A stretch of 64,000 nt of DNA from Lytechinus variegatus (Eukaryota > Echinodermata > Echinoidea > Temnopleuroida > Toxopneustidae): contig NC_054750.1 in assembly GCF_018143015.1 (NCBI RefSeq), positions 7,237,501-7,301,500 on the forward strand, in the 5' to 3' direction. Below are positions 47,588-59,070 of this stretch, piece by piece (the stretch's first letter is position 1; every line of letters begins with the position of its first letter). The notes below the pieces were generated by a model. That model did no database searches and was not told where the DNA came from. It saw nothing but the letters and a program-made list of their open reading frames with translations. The position numbers were made by a program, and so were the translations under genes.

Positions 47588-50329
47588 CTACAAAAATATC
47601 AAGAAAGAATGAGAATGAGACAAATACTTCATTAGTTGGCAGTTAAAAAATTCATAAAGCAGTTATGTATTGTGTGTCTGTCTAGAGTATTATTTTTAAA
47701 TCATTAATTGCCATTAGCAATAAAATACATGTCCACCTTCATGTATACTTTTTGAAACCATTTTCCTACTTTTCTATGTTTAGGTATAAACAAACTTATT
47801 TAGTTTGGAATCACAATGCAATACTACATAGAAAAGGGACAGTCCTGTTGTTTACATAGAGTATGCAGGGCATTTTCGGTAAAATCAGAAATCCTCCAAA
47901 TCCTACTTGAAAAAGGAAGAGCACCACTTATTCTTTAAGAGAAGTAATAACATTTCTTTAGAATAAAAATATATATGTTTTAGATTGCATAATGTTTTTT
48001 TCAATCACTGCGTATGAATCTGTGTGAGATGGCTGTTCAAGTTTAAAACCAAATTTGGTAATCACTGTTATAATTATCATACAATGCACACTGCATTAAC
48101 TGCATGGCAACCATTACCACAGTGAAACTAACTTAATTATCATTATGAAGCATTCATATGCGACCATCATCACTAATCTTTACAAATCAATCATCATCTA
48201 TCTCTCTCATTGCCAAACTCTTGGCAAAGAACTAGACCACAGACGTCATTAAAACAACAAACACAGACTCCCCAAACATCACACAGATCACATGTGCCTT
48301 CTGTACAAACTAAATGTAATCAATAATCACTCGTAGATGTAGAGCAGCTTAAATGTTAAATCCATGTGCAGTGATAAAATGAACGAGACGGTACCCTCGC
48401 ATTTGGCCTTTTAATGTTTATGCAGTCATCACACTGGCGGATCCAAGGGGGGGGGGGCATATCCGGCCTGTGCCCCCCTTTTGAGAGGCTTAATCAAAAT
48501 TTGTAATGTAAATTTGCCATTCTTACATGAATGTGGCCCTCATCTCTGGAGGACTTTTTTTTTGCTTGTCAAACTCTTCTTTAGGCTTGTCAAATTTTCT
48601 GTGAATGAAACTACCTTAAATTTGGGGTGAAAACCATTCATGTTTTAAGCATGTCAAATTTTCCCGGGAAATGTGCCCCCCCCCCCCTTTTGGAAAATCC
48701 TGGATCCGCCCCTGAGACATCATGATATAACAGTTATCCCAGGCATCAACACAACAACCCTGCAAATGAATATGCCCTCAGTCACTCACATTTGAGTGGC
48801 CCATGTGGAATGTTAAGATGTTATGCAAGTATGTTTCATGTAATGTACTATAGTATGTTTCTGAAGTGCTTGCTTATCTATTTGCCATGTGTGTATTAAA
48901 AGCAAGGGATTGAAAGTGGTCAGCAGTGTCATTAACTTTGACTCGTTAAAGGTATCATTAACTATCCCAAGTTCCATCAACTAAGAAGTTTCAAAACATG
49001 TGAACTGTATTGATATAGGCCTAATAGGCTAATAAGAAGCTGATATTTTTTAAATTATTTAGGAAATCAGGATTAAGCATCAAGAAAATGCTTTTCCACT
49101 ATATCTTGTATATTTCTCCTTTCTTGATAAGAGAATCATATTCATTCTCTTAAAACAGTGCTTTACTGAATACAAACATAACAAGGACACACACTTTTTG
49201 TAAGCAGCTCAAAATGTAAACTATTTTGAGGAGATAATTCAAAGACTTTACAATGTATATGACGGATGATTTATGTTGAATACTGAGAAATTGTCCCTGA
49301 ATAGGAATGTCTTTAATATTACACTCCTTCCCAATACAAAGGGTGTTTTTTATGACGATTGGAGGTGTGCCTTGTTTGTAAACAAAATGCTTTGAGATGC
49401 TAGCACACCCCTCCTCTGTCTGCAAAGAATTGCATTTGTATTATTAATAGAAACATTCAAATGGGCAAAATGTTAACTCCATGTCAGGAATATACCCCAC
49501 CGTTGTCAATTAAAAAATGGTGGGGGGTGTGTGTGTTTGCGTGTGTGGCGTGGGGGGGGCATTGCACTGCATTGGACAGTGCCTGGCCACTGAGAAACAA
49601 ACAGTGATTGTATCTCCATTTAGCAATTTGTCTTTTATCTTTCAAATTCTGCTGGTTCTCTCAATTAATATTTGAGAAATGTTTCACAGAAAACTGCAAA
49701 ATATCCACAACAATGTATGACAATAAAGTTTGTACACAATCTGACTTCATACCGAATACCAATGATTGTCAGCAATTGACAGGAAGTCAGTTCCGTCCTG
49801 TTTTATGGGTCATATCAGTTGTTTTACTCTGAATCTGGCATTGGATTTTGAGCAAGTCTTTCCTCAAACCAACCTTCATAAACATGGACATTATCTTTAC
49901 AAGATCAAAAGCAAGAACTGAGTTGCATGTGCGATGGATTTCATATACAAATCAATCAAAACTCAAGATTATGTAGATATGAATGATAAAAACACCCAAA
50001 GTGAATGATTGGTAAATACCATCAAATTGTTTCATTATGGCAGTACAATATTATATCTGTTGGTTTTTTTTTGTCCATAATAGAATGTAACTTCTGACAC
50101 ACACATTTACTTACGCAGAATATAACAAATGAATGACTGCTGAATTTCAAATACATGTCCCCATCCTCACTCAGTCCTTTTCTTCCCCCTATATTTCCCA
50201 CTCAGCTCTTCACAATTCCTCCTCATGTACCTGTACTCGGTCCTACAGATTTGTACTTTTTTCATTTTCTCCCACCTCCACTTCCTCTTTTCCACCTCCT
50301 CTTCCACCTTCTTCCCTAAACATCCCCTC
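47588..50329. other. Region upstream of SSX2IP exons; repeats, no exon seen
   Basis: AT-rich. Holds the foldback 48432-48714, a GT-rich run near 49515-49560, and otherwise nothing recognised. The minus-strand open frame at 49150-49425 has an acceptor-like TTCTTTGCAG start but no homology; not called as a gene. Confidence 0.5.
48432..48714. mobile_element. Element with CACTGGCGGATCC ends
   Basis: ACACTGGCGGATCCAAGGGG then poly-G at the left; poly-C then TCCTGGATCCGCCCCTGAG at the right, inverted. The interior repeats TGTCAAATTTTC. Non-autonomous. Confidence 0.75.
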
Positions 50330-50725
50330 CTTAAAGATAAATTCTAGTTCTGGTAACGATCTCAAAATGACTTTTTACAGAATCTAATATAATGACCATC
50401 CAAGTGTTTGTTTGTATGAATATAAAATATGTGCCAAAGGATTCTGGAAGAAATTGTGTAATTGCTGAGAAATAAGAAAAATAAGCGCAGATTCGGTCAC
50501 TTCCATCGGGTCTTTATTCCAGCAATAATAATACACTGTCCCATGTGTGCCTATCTATGTTGGTGATCTTCGGTGTGAACATTTTCAGCGTAGATTTCAC
50601 AAAGTTCAGTTTATGTAACTGTACCAGATCTAGGCCCTCGATGATATACTGACAATTAAGCCTTGTTTTACAGACTTTCTCATGAAATCAGTGTTTACTG
50701 CAACTACTGGAATTTCTCTTTAAAC
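50330..50725 (+). repeat. 0.39-kb dispersed repeat, copy R3
   Basis: Same orientation as 16165-16575, inverse of 7081-7473. The clearest copy: TTAAAGATAAATTCTAG to CAGTGTTTACTGCAACTAC. A short region before it (50190-50330) is pyrimidine-rich. Confidence 0.8.
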
Positions 50726-50778
50726 CCCTCCCTCGAACCATGGACCTACTTAATACTCTGACAGAGAATACTAATAAG

Positions 50779-51351
50779 CCAGGCTGACACTTGCACGACT
50801 TTTGGCCACGATTTTGTCGTGGAAAGTCGTGCCATTTTGGGGCACGAACTGGGAGGCTCCCGCACTGTTTACGACTTGTTCACGCATAGTTCACGAATAG
50901 TTCACAAATGCGCGCCCGTCAGTGTCCAGATTGACAAGAACTGGCATGAGGAGTTCACGCATACTTTGCGCATAGTTTACACATTTCCCGCTTTGGCACG
51001 ACGAGTTTGGGCAATTTGGACGGTGTCGTGCTGAACTATTTGTGAACACAACGTGAGCTGTTCGTGAACTATTCGTGACAGTCGTGGCATGGCGTGCACT
51101 GGCACACATCGTCCCGCAGCGTCCCGACGAGTTCACGACAAGTTCACAAACAATTTGCGCATAATTCACGACCCGGTCGCTAAATTTTGTCGTGACCAAA
51201 ATTTTGAACATTTCAAAATTCTCATCCCGACATGGCACGCAGTCACGACATGTTTACGCACACTTCATGCCAGTTTACGACTAGTTTGCGCACTGGCACG
51301 ACGTGAGTCGTGCCAATGCGTGACACAGAATCATGCAAGTGTCAGGCTGGC
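50779..51351. mobile_element. TIR element GCCAG(G/C)CTGACACTTGCA, CACGAC-rich
   Basis: GCCAGGCTGACACTTGCACG at the left; TCATGCAAGTGTCAGGCTGGC at the right is its near complement. AATA flanks both ends and may be a target duplication. The 570-bp interior consists largely of GTCGTG/CACGAC, GTTCACGA and TTTGCGCATAG motifs in both orientations. Its ORFs are by-products. Confidence 0.85.
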
Positions 51352-51359
51352 AATAGTAG

Positions 51360-52270
51360 GTCCATGCTCAAACCAATTCTTTCTCAAAATAAGCTTTCAG
51401 GGAAATATTAAAGCTAACCTACATATCAAAGAGAGTTTTATCCCCATATCACACCACCTAAGTCTGTCTTCCTGACAGACTATCAGGTTTAAATGCACAG
51501 TTTCATCAAAATATCAAATATGAACCTATATAAAGCCACCTAGACGTCACATTAGCCAAAACACTATTTCCTCCAAGGAAATGTCAGCATACTAGCAATA
51601 TAAAGCTAGTATTGCATATAGTGATATGCAATACCTACATAAACACAGTTTCAGTTTTCATTTTCAGTGCTAAAAGAAAAGTTCATTTAGGTAGTGAAAT
51701 TTCAGTAATTCATGCCATATATCAATGTTGTCCTGAATAAAATATCACCTACACAAAATGAAATTCTGATCAAGAACCCCAAAGCAACCACTAATTATTG
51801 GTGAACTATCCTATTTTGTCTAGAGCTGTAAAAATCAAATAAAATTGGTCCAGTATTGTAAGGCTGCACTCAAAAACAGATCTCCTATAAATCAAATAAT
51901 CATCCAAACAATTTTCATTTCCATTCTCCTTGTTTAAACCGAGTGGTCCAAAGAGATTTGAATTCAGTAAACTCATCTCTATTTTGAAAAAAGAATGACC
52001 AAATAGTTAATTGATTTTCAATTCTAGTTTTATGTTATACTACATAAAGTATTTCATAAATTTTGGAGTGAAGTTTACTCTGAGTGAAAGGTCAAAAGTC
52101 ATTGAACTTTTGTCACGTACACTCTGTCCACAGACCATGTACATCCTCTGACCAGGGATGGACCATGAACATATTGTGGTTTATAATGGTCAATCTTCTC
52201 AAAATTTTGATGCCACGAACAAATTTCAGAGCTTAATTTCTAAGATTTCTGTATTTTTCAAGAGCTTTCT
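51360..52270. other. AT-rich DNA; nothing recognised
   Basis: No exon, RNA gene or clear repeat could be supported. Confidence 0.5.
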
Positions 52271-52271
52271 T

Positions 52272-52659
52272 ATACCCTTTTCATAAACCCAATTATGCGG
52301 CTAATAGCAGCATAATTTGGTCGTAAAATCGGAGGAAGACCAGATTTATCCACATTATTTTGATGCTGCAATTATCCGCATAATAGCAGCATTGGGACCA
52401 GAACCAGATGTTGACATTATGAACGCATTTCAAAAGTAATGCGGATAATTGCCATGGTGCGGTCACAAGGTCACCCTTTTCCAACGCAACTGCATCGGAG
52501 GGGATGTACGCGGTTGCCATGACGATTATCCGCCTTTTTCAGGACGTGCGCTCGTAAAAATAGTGCTGATTATTTTCGGAGTTTGTGAACGCAATTTTTA
52601 TTGAATTATCCGCATTACTCTTAGGCGGCTAATTGGAGGATGGGTTTATGAAAGGGGTA
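52272..52659. mobile_element. TIR element CCCTTTTCATAAACCCA
   Basis: ACCCTTTTCATAAACCCAAT with ATGCGGCTAAT at the left, GCGGCTAATTGGAGGATGGG with TTTATGAAAGGGGTA at the right. ATTATCCGC/GCGGATAAT motifs repeat inside in both orientations. 388 bp, no ORF. Confidence 0.85.
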
Positions 52660-53833
52660 GTATGTGCAAAATCAAGTATACTCTGGTAAACATGCACCGA
52701 CATAGATACACTGCGTTTCAGGTAATCCCATGTCAGTTTATAGAACATAAAATATGATGAAAGTTCTCCAAAATGAATGGATCAATGTTAATTATACCAA
52801 TTACGAACAGGGTGGGGTCCAGGGGCACAAAAAAGTGTCAGTTGAAAAGAAAAACAATGAGACTATTGGCTGTAATGGATCTAATCTGGTCGATGTGGAC
52901 TGGAAGCAAACTTGAGTGATTTCCTGATTCTACTACAAGAAGGAACTTGTTGGAATGAAGTCATCAGTCTGGCTACTTTGTTACAGGCTATCCAGCTATG
53001 TTCACATGGAAATCAATGAAACCAATTTCGAACTCGAAGTTGGTGATGATGAAACCATAAACTTATCACGTGAGTTAAAATGAAATCTGACACACTCTTA
53101 CAAAGTTCAGAAATTTTACTGCAAGAACTTTGAATGCAGATCACAATTTACGTGAAACATGAAAATGAAGTAACACATCGTACACATTTATTTCAAACAT
53201 AATAAATATTTATTTTTTCCTCAAATGTAAAACAGAGTTTCACTTCGACTTGACCGTGTGGATTTCTGTATTCAATTCATTTATAATTTCATGTAAAAAT
53301 AAGAAATATTGGGTGTGTGTCTTCATTGTCTCTTATTTTCCACATCACTGTGTTGTGCTTATTTGTTTTGTAAAATTAAGTGAAATTTTAAATGCCATAA
53401 ACCTAAAATTTTTTATGAAATGTTCAGATAATATGTACATTGTATATGTTTTTTTCCCTTTTCATTTCAATCAAGTGAATGTTGGGTAGACTCAACTTTT
53501 TTATAACCTGTCATCTGAACCTTACTTTACAGTTTGTAAATCCTGTCTCTGAATTGTTATGTACTGGAACAAGCCTGGCAAGGAATTGATAATAAACTTT
53601 TAACTAGTTTCAATTATAACAGGAGACGGTCTTCTGGTTATGAAATCTAAGATACTGTCGATTATGTTTTCATATTGGAACAACCAATAAGAAGTTCCAG
53701 GTTTGCACAGCAAAGGTGATTGTTTAGGGTACGCAAATGATCAACAGGGATATATACATGTATATATATATATATATTTCCAGGGGCTACTTTTCACAAT
53801 CTATATACTGTAGGCCAAATCTGCAGCAACATT
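52660..53833. other. AT-rich DNA; one (TA)n run
   Basis: No exon supported. (TA)n at about 53757-53777, and repeat-like GGGGCTACTTTTCACAATCTA at about 53781, shared with 47225. Confidence 0.5.
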
Positions 53834-54308
53834 AGGTGGTTTCAAACCGCCTCGATCACAAGAATCCCCGTTAAATTACGAGAACTTTTTAAGGCTAAAA
53901 AATACCCGTTAATTATTCCTGCATTCACACCGCCCCGAAACACATCCTTTGGGATAAGTTCCCGAAGTTACGAGCATGCGCAGTGTGGTCTGATAAGCAG
54001 GCAAGGCGGGAGATTCAAAATCACTAGCCCAGCAGCCACCCACGCCGCCGCGCCCAACGACACGTTGGGATAAAAGTTCCCGTAATTTGCTTTCACATCG
54101 CCAAAATACCTGCGACCTTGGAAAAATCCCCACGAAAGTTCTCGTAATTTCGCCAAGTACCTACTATTTAGCGGGTATTTTCTTTCGGGGAAATTACGCG
54201 TAGTTTGCTTTCACATTACCAAAATACCTGGTATTTTCTGATCGGGGTAAATTTCCCGATCAGAGAATACCTGGAACTGGCGAACTTCGAGGCGGTCTGA
54301 AACCGCCT
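53834..54308 (+). mobile_element. 475-bp palindrome-ended MITE, copy 1
   Basis: Starts AGGTGGTTTCAAACCGCCT and ends GAGGCGGTCTGAAACCGCCT. Each end is itself almost palindromic (AGGCGGTTTCAAACCGCCT). Flanks are ATT on both sides, a 3-bp target duplication. The interior has repeated AAATTACGAGAAC, AAGTTCCCGTAATTTGC and GAAATTACGCGTAG motifs and the hairpin ATTTCCCGATCAGAGAATAC. Confidence 0.92.
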
Positions 54309-54444
54309 ATTGGGGAAACTTTAACATTGTAGTGAATAGAGCGTTGTGTCTAAGTGGATTAGTCTCCGGACTTTGAAACAGAGGGTCGTGGGTTCAAATC
54401 CCAGCCATGGTGTAGTTTCCTTCAGCAAGAAATTGATCCACATA

Positions 54445-54919
54445 AGGTGGTTTCAAACCGCCTCAATCACAAGAATCCCCGTTAAATTACGAGAACTTTT
54501 TAAGGCTAAAAAATACCCGTTAATTTTTCCTGCATTCACACCGCCCCGAAACACATCCTTCGGGATAAGTTCCCGAAGTTACGAGCATGCGCAGTATGGT
54601 CTGATAAGCAGGCAAGGCGCGAGATTCAAAATCACTAGCCCAGCAGCCACCCACGCCGCCGCGCCCAACGACTCGCTGGGCTAAAAGTTCCCGTAATTTG
54701 CTTTCACATCGCCAAAATACCTACGACCTTGGAAAAATCCCCACGAAAGTTCTCGTAATTTCGCCAAGTACCTACTATTTAGCGGGTATTTTCTTTCGGG
54801 GAAATTACGCGTAGTTTGCTTTCACATTACCAAAATACCTGGTATTTTCTGATCGGGGTAAATTTCCTGATCAGAGAATACCTGGAACTGGCGAACTTCG
54901 AGGCGGTCTGAAACCACCT
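54445..54919 (+). mobile_element. 475-bp palindrome-ended MITE, copy 2
   Basis: Nearly identical to copy 1 and in the same orientation. Target triplet is ATA on the left and ACT on the right; the unbroken SINE has ACT or ATT there, so one flank has mutated. Confidence 0.92.
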
Positions 54920-55051
54920 ACTGTGCTGCACTCAACCCAGGTGAGGTAAATGGGTACCTGGCAGGAATTTACTCCTTGAAATGCCGAGCGCTGGAAAGGC
55001 TGCTTGAGCTACAGCCGGGGTAATAATATCCAAGTCCTTTGGAAGCGCATA

Positions 55052-55526
55052 AGGTGGTTTCAGACCGCCTCGAAGTTCGCCAGTTCCAGGTATTCTCTGA
55101 TCGGGAAATTTACCCCGATCAGAAAATACCAGGTATTTTGGTAATGTGAAAGCAAACTACGCGTAATCTCCCCGAAAGAAAATACCCGCTAAATAGTAGG
55201 TACTTGGCGAAATTACGAGAACTTTCGTGGGGATTTTTCCAAGGTCGCAGGTATTTTGGCGATGTGAAAGCAAATTACGGGAACTTTTATCCCAGCGTGT
55301 CGTTGGGCGCGGCGGCGTGGGTGGCTGCTGGGCTAGAGATTTTGAATCTCCCGCCTTGCCTGCTTATCAGACCACACTGCGCATGCTCGTAACTTCGGGA
55401 ACTTATCCCGAAGGATGTGTTTCGGGGCGGTGTGAATGCAGGAATAATTAACGGGTACTTTTTAGCCTTAAAAAGTTCTCGTAATTTAACGGGGATTCTT
55501 GTGATCGAGGCGGTTTGAAACCGCCT
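55052..55526 (-). mobile_element. 475-bp palindrome-ended MITE, copy 3 (inverted)
   Basis: Same element in the opposite orientation, flanked by ATA on both sides. With copy 2 it forms an inverted repeat with arms of 475 bp and a 132-bp spacer. Confidence 0.92.
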
Positions 55527-55599
55527 ATAGAGACGTTATTCATTGTGTTATGCGCTATACAAGAACTGATCATTATTATGGGGATTTTCAAGGGGTCCC

Positions 55600-58500
55600 T
55601 TTTTATTTTCAAGGGATCTTTTGAGCATTTCAGGGGTCAAATCGCTATGAGCCCCCCCCCCCCCCTCCCCCATGTCATGCTTTTTCCCTTTATGACTGTC
55701 TTAAGAGTCATGACTGTATTGAATCAATGCCTGTATGATACTGAGCAACTTATTATTGTACTATATCTGATAACAGGCTCTGATTTTCATCAATACATTT
55801 TTAACTATTTATCATAAAATGCTGTAATCTATATCATTTACATCTATAATGTACTATTTATATTCTAAAAAATTCAGTTCAATTACAGGTGAAATTCTTG
55901 GGACTAGGGAAATTTCAAGAATAAATTTGGAGAAAAAAATTGACTTAGAAGAGATATGCAATTTTGTGGATAAAAAAAATATGAGTTCAGAGAACACACT
56001 GGTGATTATTTAACTCTAATATGGATGGCATTTTTTTACAAGTTCTAACATGAACTAACTTTTTGGAGTACATATGTATTAGACTACATAAATTCTTATT
56101 CACTATTTCAAGTCTACAGGCTCTTTATCTTTTCAAACATGTAAAAAGAAGGTTGATCGATGCCCTAATTCACATGAAAAGGAAAGCTGTGCAATCCTGT
56201 TTGAGCTACCCTCAGCAGACAGAAACATATCGACCTAAAGCTGCCAATTTGCATACTTGATGTACTTGCAGTTTTGACAGTGATCACCCATTTGCAAAGT
56301 CATCTGTGACTAATCAAAAAAGAGGGTAACACCTAGGATAGGTTACATTCAGTGGTCCAAAATTATTATTAACTAACTTCCTAAGGTGACATGAACAGGT
56401 ACATTACAGACAACAATATTTAAAGGGGAATTTCATCCTGATAAATAAATTGATTTTGATTGTGCAGAAAAGTTAGATTGGTGAAAGTTTGATGGAAATC
56501 CATTATAGAATAATGGAGTAATGAACTGTTAAAGGTTTGGTTTCAAGACATCACAAACAACCAGCTTCACTATATATTGTGTGATGTACGTATGTAAGTT
56601 CTGAAAGATGCTGTTCTCTCTCAAAAAATAGTGTGAAGTTTTTTCATTTGTGTGTTTAAAATATCACCAGACTCATAATTTCATACCCCCTTCTATTCTA
56701 AGAATAATATTATTTATTCATCAAGTTCCGTTAAAAAATGGAACTCATTGAGTTGATATCACATGATAAACATGTAGGGGGAGCTGCTTGCATAATTATG
56801 ACATTACAAATTAAAAAAAACTTAAAATTTCATAACTCTCTTATTCTTTGATGGATTGTTATCAAACCTTTCAACTTTTCCTCAAACTTTTCTGCTTATA
56901 TTAGAACCTACTTAATATAGATGTGGTGAACTTCCCCTTTAAGTTCCACAAAACACATACCACACTAAGTTTGTGGTATGTTTGACAAATATGTACTCAT
57001 TCTGCCAATTATTTGCTGAGCAATGGACCATCAACATGAAAATTAATAGCGTAACATTTACAATGACTGTAACTGTCAACCTGTTACTGTATAGAGTATT
57101 ACTAGTTATTGGGAAATATAAAATTGAAAATTAAGGAGAAACACAGAATCTTAAATCTCAAATCTAAATGTTTCAAAACAATGTATTTATTTTTGAGGAT
57201 TAAAGTGGATTGGAAATATGAGCTGGAGCTTTGTATTTTAGTCAACAGGAAAATAAAGATATACATGTAAAGACAAAAGACCAAAATAAAAGAATTACCA
57301 GTTCCATAAGTTTTTCATGAATCTTATGAATTCAATATCAATATTCAATAATCCTAATTTATACATAATAGAAAGGCAGTAAAAAATAATACAATAATTA
57401 GTGTCCAAGGTTCAATTTCACGAAAAAATGGACATGCAAAGATAGACTGTAAGTTGATCTCATGCCATTCACCAGTAAAGTGCGTGTATGGTACACTTCA
57501 AGGTGTGTATTCAAACAGTCGCCAATCATATTGACTCCACCAACAGTTATATTCAAAACCCATAGGCCAGTCATTCAAAAAGACCTTTGGTGAAAAACCG
57601 CAAAAAGTATTTTTCATTCATTCCTTCTGTTTGTTGACTGTTCTTGAAAGAGCAATTCAATTATTTTGCCCTTTTTGTTGACCTCCATACAGAGAAATTA
57701 ATCCGAATGTCTGCATTTTCCCTCCATTCAATCCGTTTCCTTTCCGTGAATCTTTGAAAAGATTATTCTCCTAAGGTTGTGCGCATACCAGATAAAAAAA
57801 AAAAAAAAGTTAAATGTAGTGGGGAAAATTTGTCAAAAAAGTGAAGCAGACATATTTAGACCATATCATTATTTTCATAAGATTAACAAAAATTTACTGA
57901 AATTATAAATTTTTCAAGCTCTTTTTTATTTTTGACGTGGTTAAGGGAAATCAGATCAAGAAAGTAGATGAGAGCAGGGTCCAAGTAAATTTTGAGGTGG
58001 ATTATATCTGCCCTAAAGATCAGATTTTGTATTTCCCAATGGTCCCTTTTAAGGTTTTCAGAGCTACATGTAGTTCCTCAATCCTTGCTCTTACATGTTT
58101 TCAACTGTAACAATAAAGGTACTAGTACATGAATGTCAGCACGATGGAACTTTCGTAAACAGTCAGAACAGCGATGTGAGAGGGAGAAGGATGGATCTCC
58201 AGGCTTATACCAATGACTACTTCTGACTATGACCAGACAGAAATACTTGATGGATAAGACGATAAGTGCCCCCTGGATTTATCACTCCTATGTGTATAAC
58301 ACAACAAAATTTCAGGAAACTTTCATGGGTCATATAGAATGATGGTAAAATATATTTCAAAACAAATTTTCTAAATAAGCTCTTTGCAACCATGGACCTA
58401 TCATGTTGCAACCATGGTAATAAACTTTTCTAACAACATTTCCCTGCTGCACAGCTCACAGTCATTCCCAGGCAACATTTCAATAAATCCAGGTCGACTC

Positions 58501-59070
58501 TCATAAATTCAGTTATATTTCCATCATCTTGGGGACTACGCTTCATGACCTTATAGATTAAGGGACAATGTTGGTATGTCAAGTCCACATAGTGAACTGT
58601 GACATAGAGTTATGGTTGTCATATCACATTATGCAGGTAACATAAAATCAAAACATGAAAGTTCAAAAAGAAAATTGGGAGCAACACTGAATTGAGAGTA
58701 TTCATACTTGACATAATGTAGGCCTATATACAAAATTATGTTTATATTTAAGCAAGTTCAATACAACTGTATACCCAATGGTACTAAATACATGCAGGCC
58801 CTATAATAGTATAGGAATGACTAAGGAACAAAAATAACAAAAATTGTGAATTTATATAGATGTACATGTATCTTAAAAATAAAAGGTAAATGAAAAAGAA
58901 TACATTAAATAAATCAAATGTATCCATAATAAACACAATTAAAAAAAAAAGATGAAAAGCCTTGTTTTAAAGGCAAAAAATGAGATGCTTTAGTGTGACT
59001 TATAACAAATATATTCAAATGCAAAGCCTGTTCCATTTCTATAGATTGAAGAGTATTTCATCTTTTTCAT
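55600..59070. other. AT-rich DNA; no gene supported
   Basis: Poly-C near 55650-55667, an A-run near 57796-57810, otherwise AT-rich unique-looking sequence. A segment at about 55575-55670 resembles 47290-47370 (CTTTTGAGCATTT), a dispersed repeat. SSX2IP upstream exons were specifically sought here and not found. Confidence 0.5.

Larger units (their letters stand above)
54335..55575 (+). mobile_element. tRNA-derived SINE split by two 475-bp MITEs
   Basis: Head with GTGTCTAAGTGGATTAG (A-box region) and GGTTCAAATCCC (B box) at 54340-54405, then GCAAGAAATTGATCCAC. The first MITE interrupts here. The body resumes at 54920 with CTGTGCTGCACTCAACCCAG and GCTTGAGCTACAGCCGGGG, to CCTTTGGAAGCGCATA. The second MITE interrupts, then AGAGACGTTATTC and TGTGTTATGCGCTATACAAG follow. 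Joining the three parts gives a normal copy of the family. Confidence 0.88.

Noticed and set aside
49150..49425. 91-codon minus-strand frame considered as a missing SSX2IP exon
   Set aside because: It has an acceptor-like start but no similarity to the SSX2IP N-terminus, no donor in a useful place, and AT-rich codon use.
53968..55451. Paired 62- and 74-codon open frames in three places
   Set aside because: They fall wholly inside the 475-bp MITE copies and overlap in two frames; no family resemblance.
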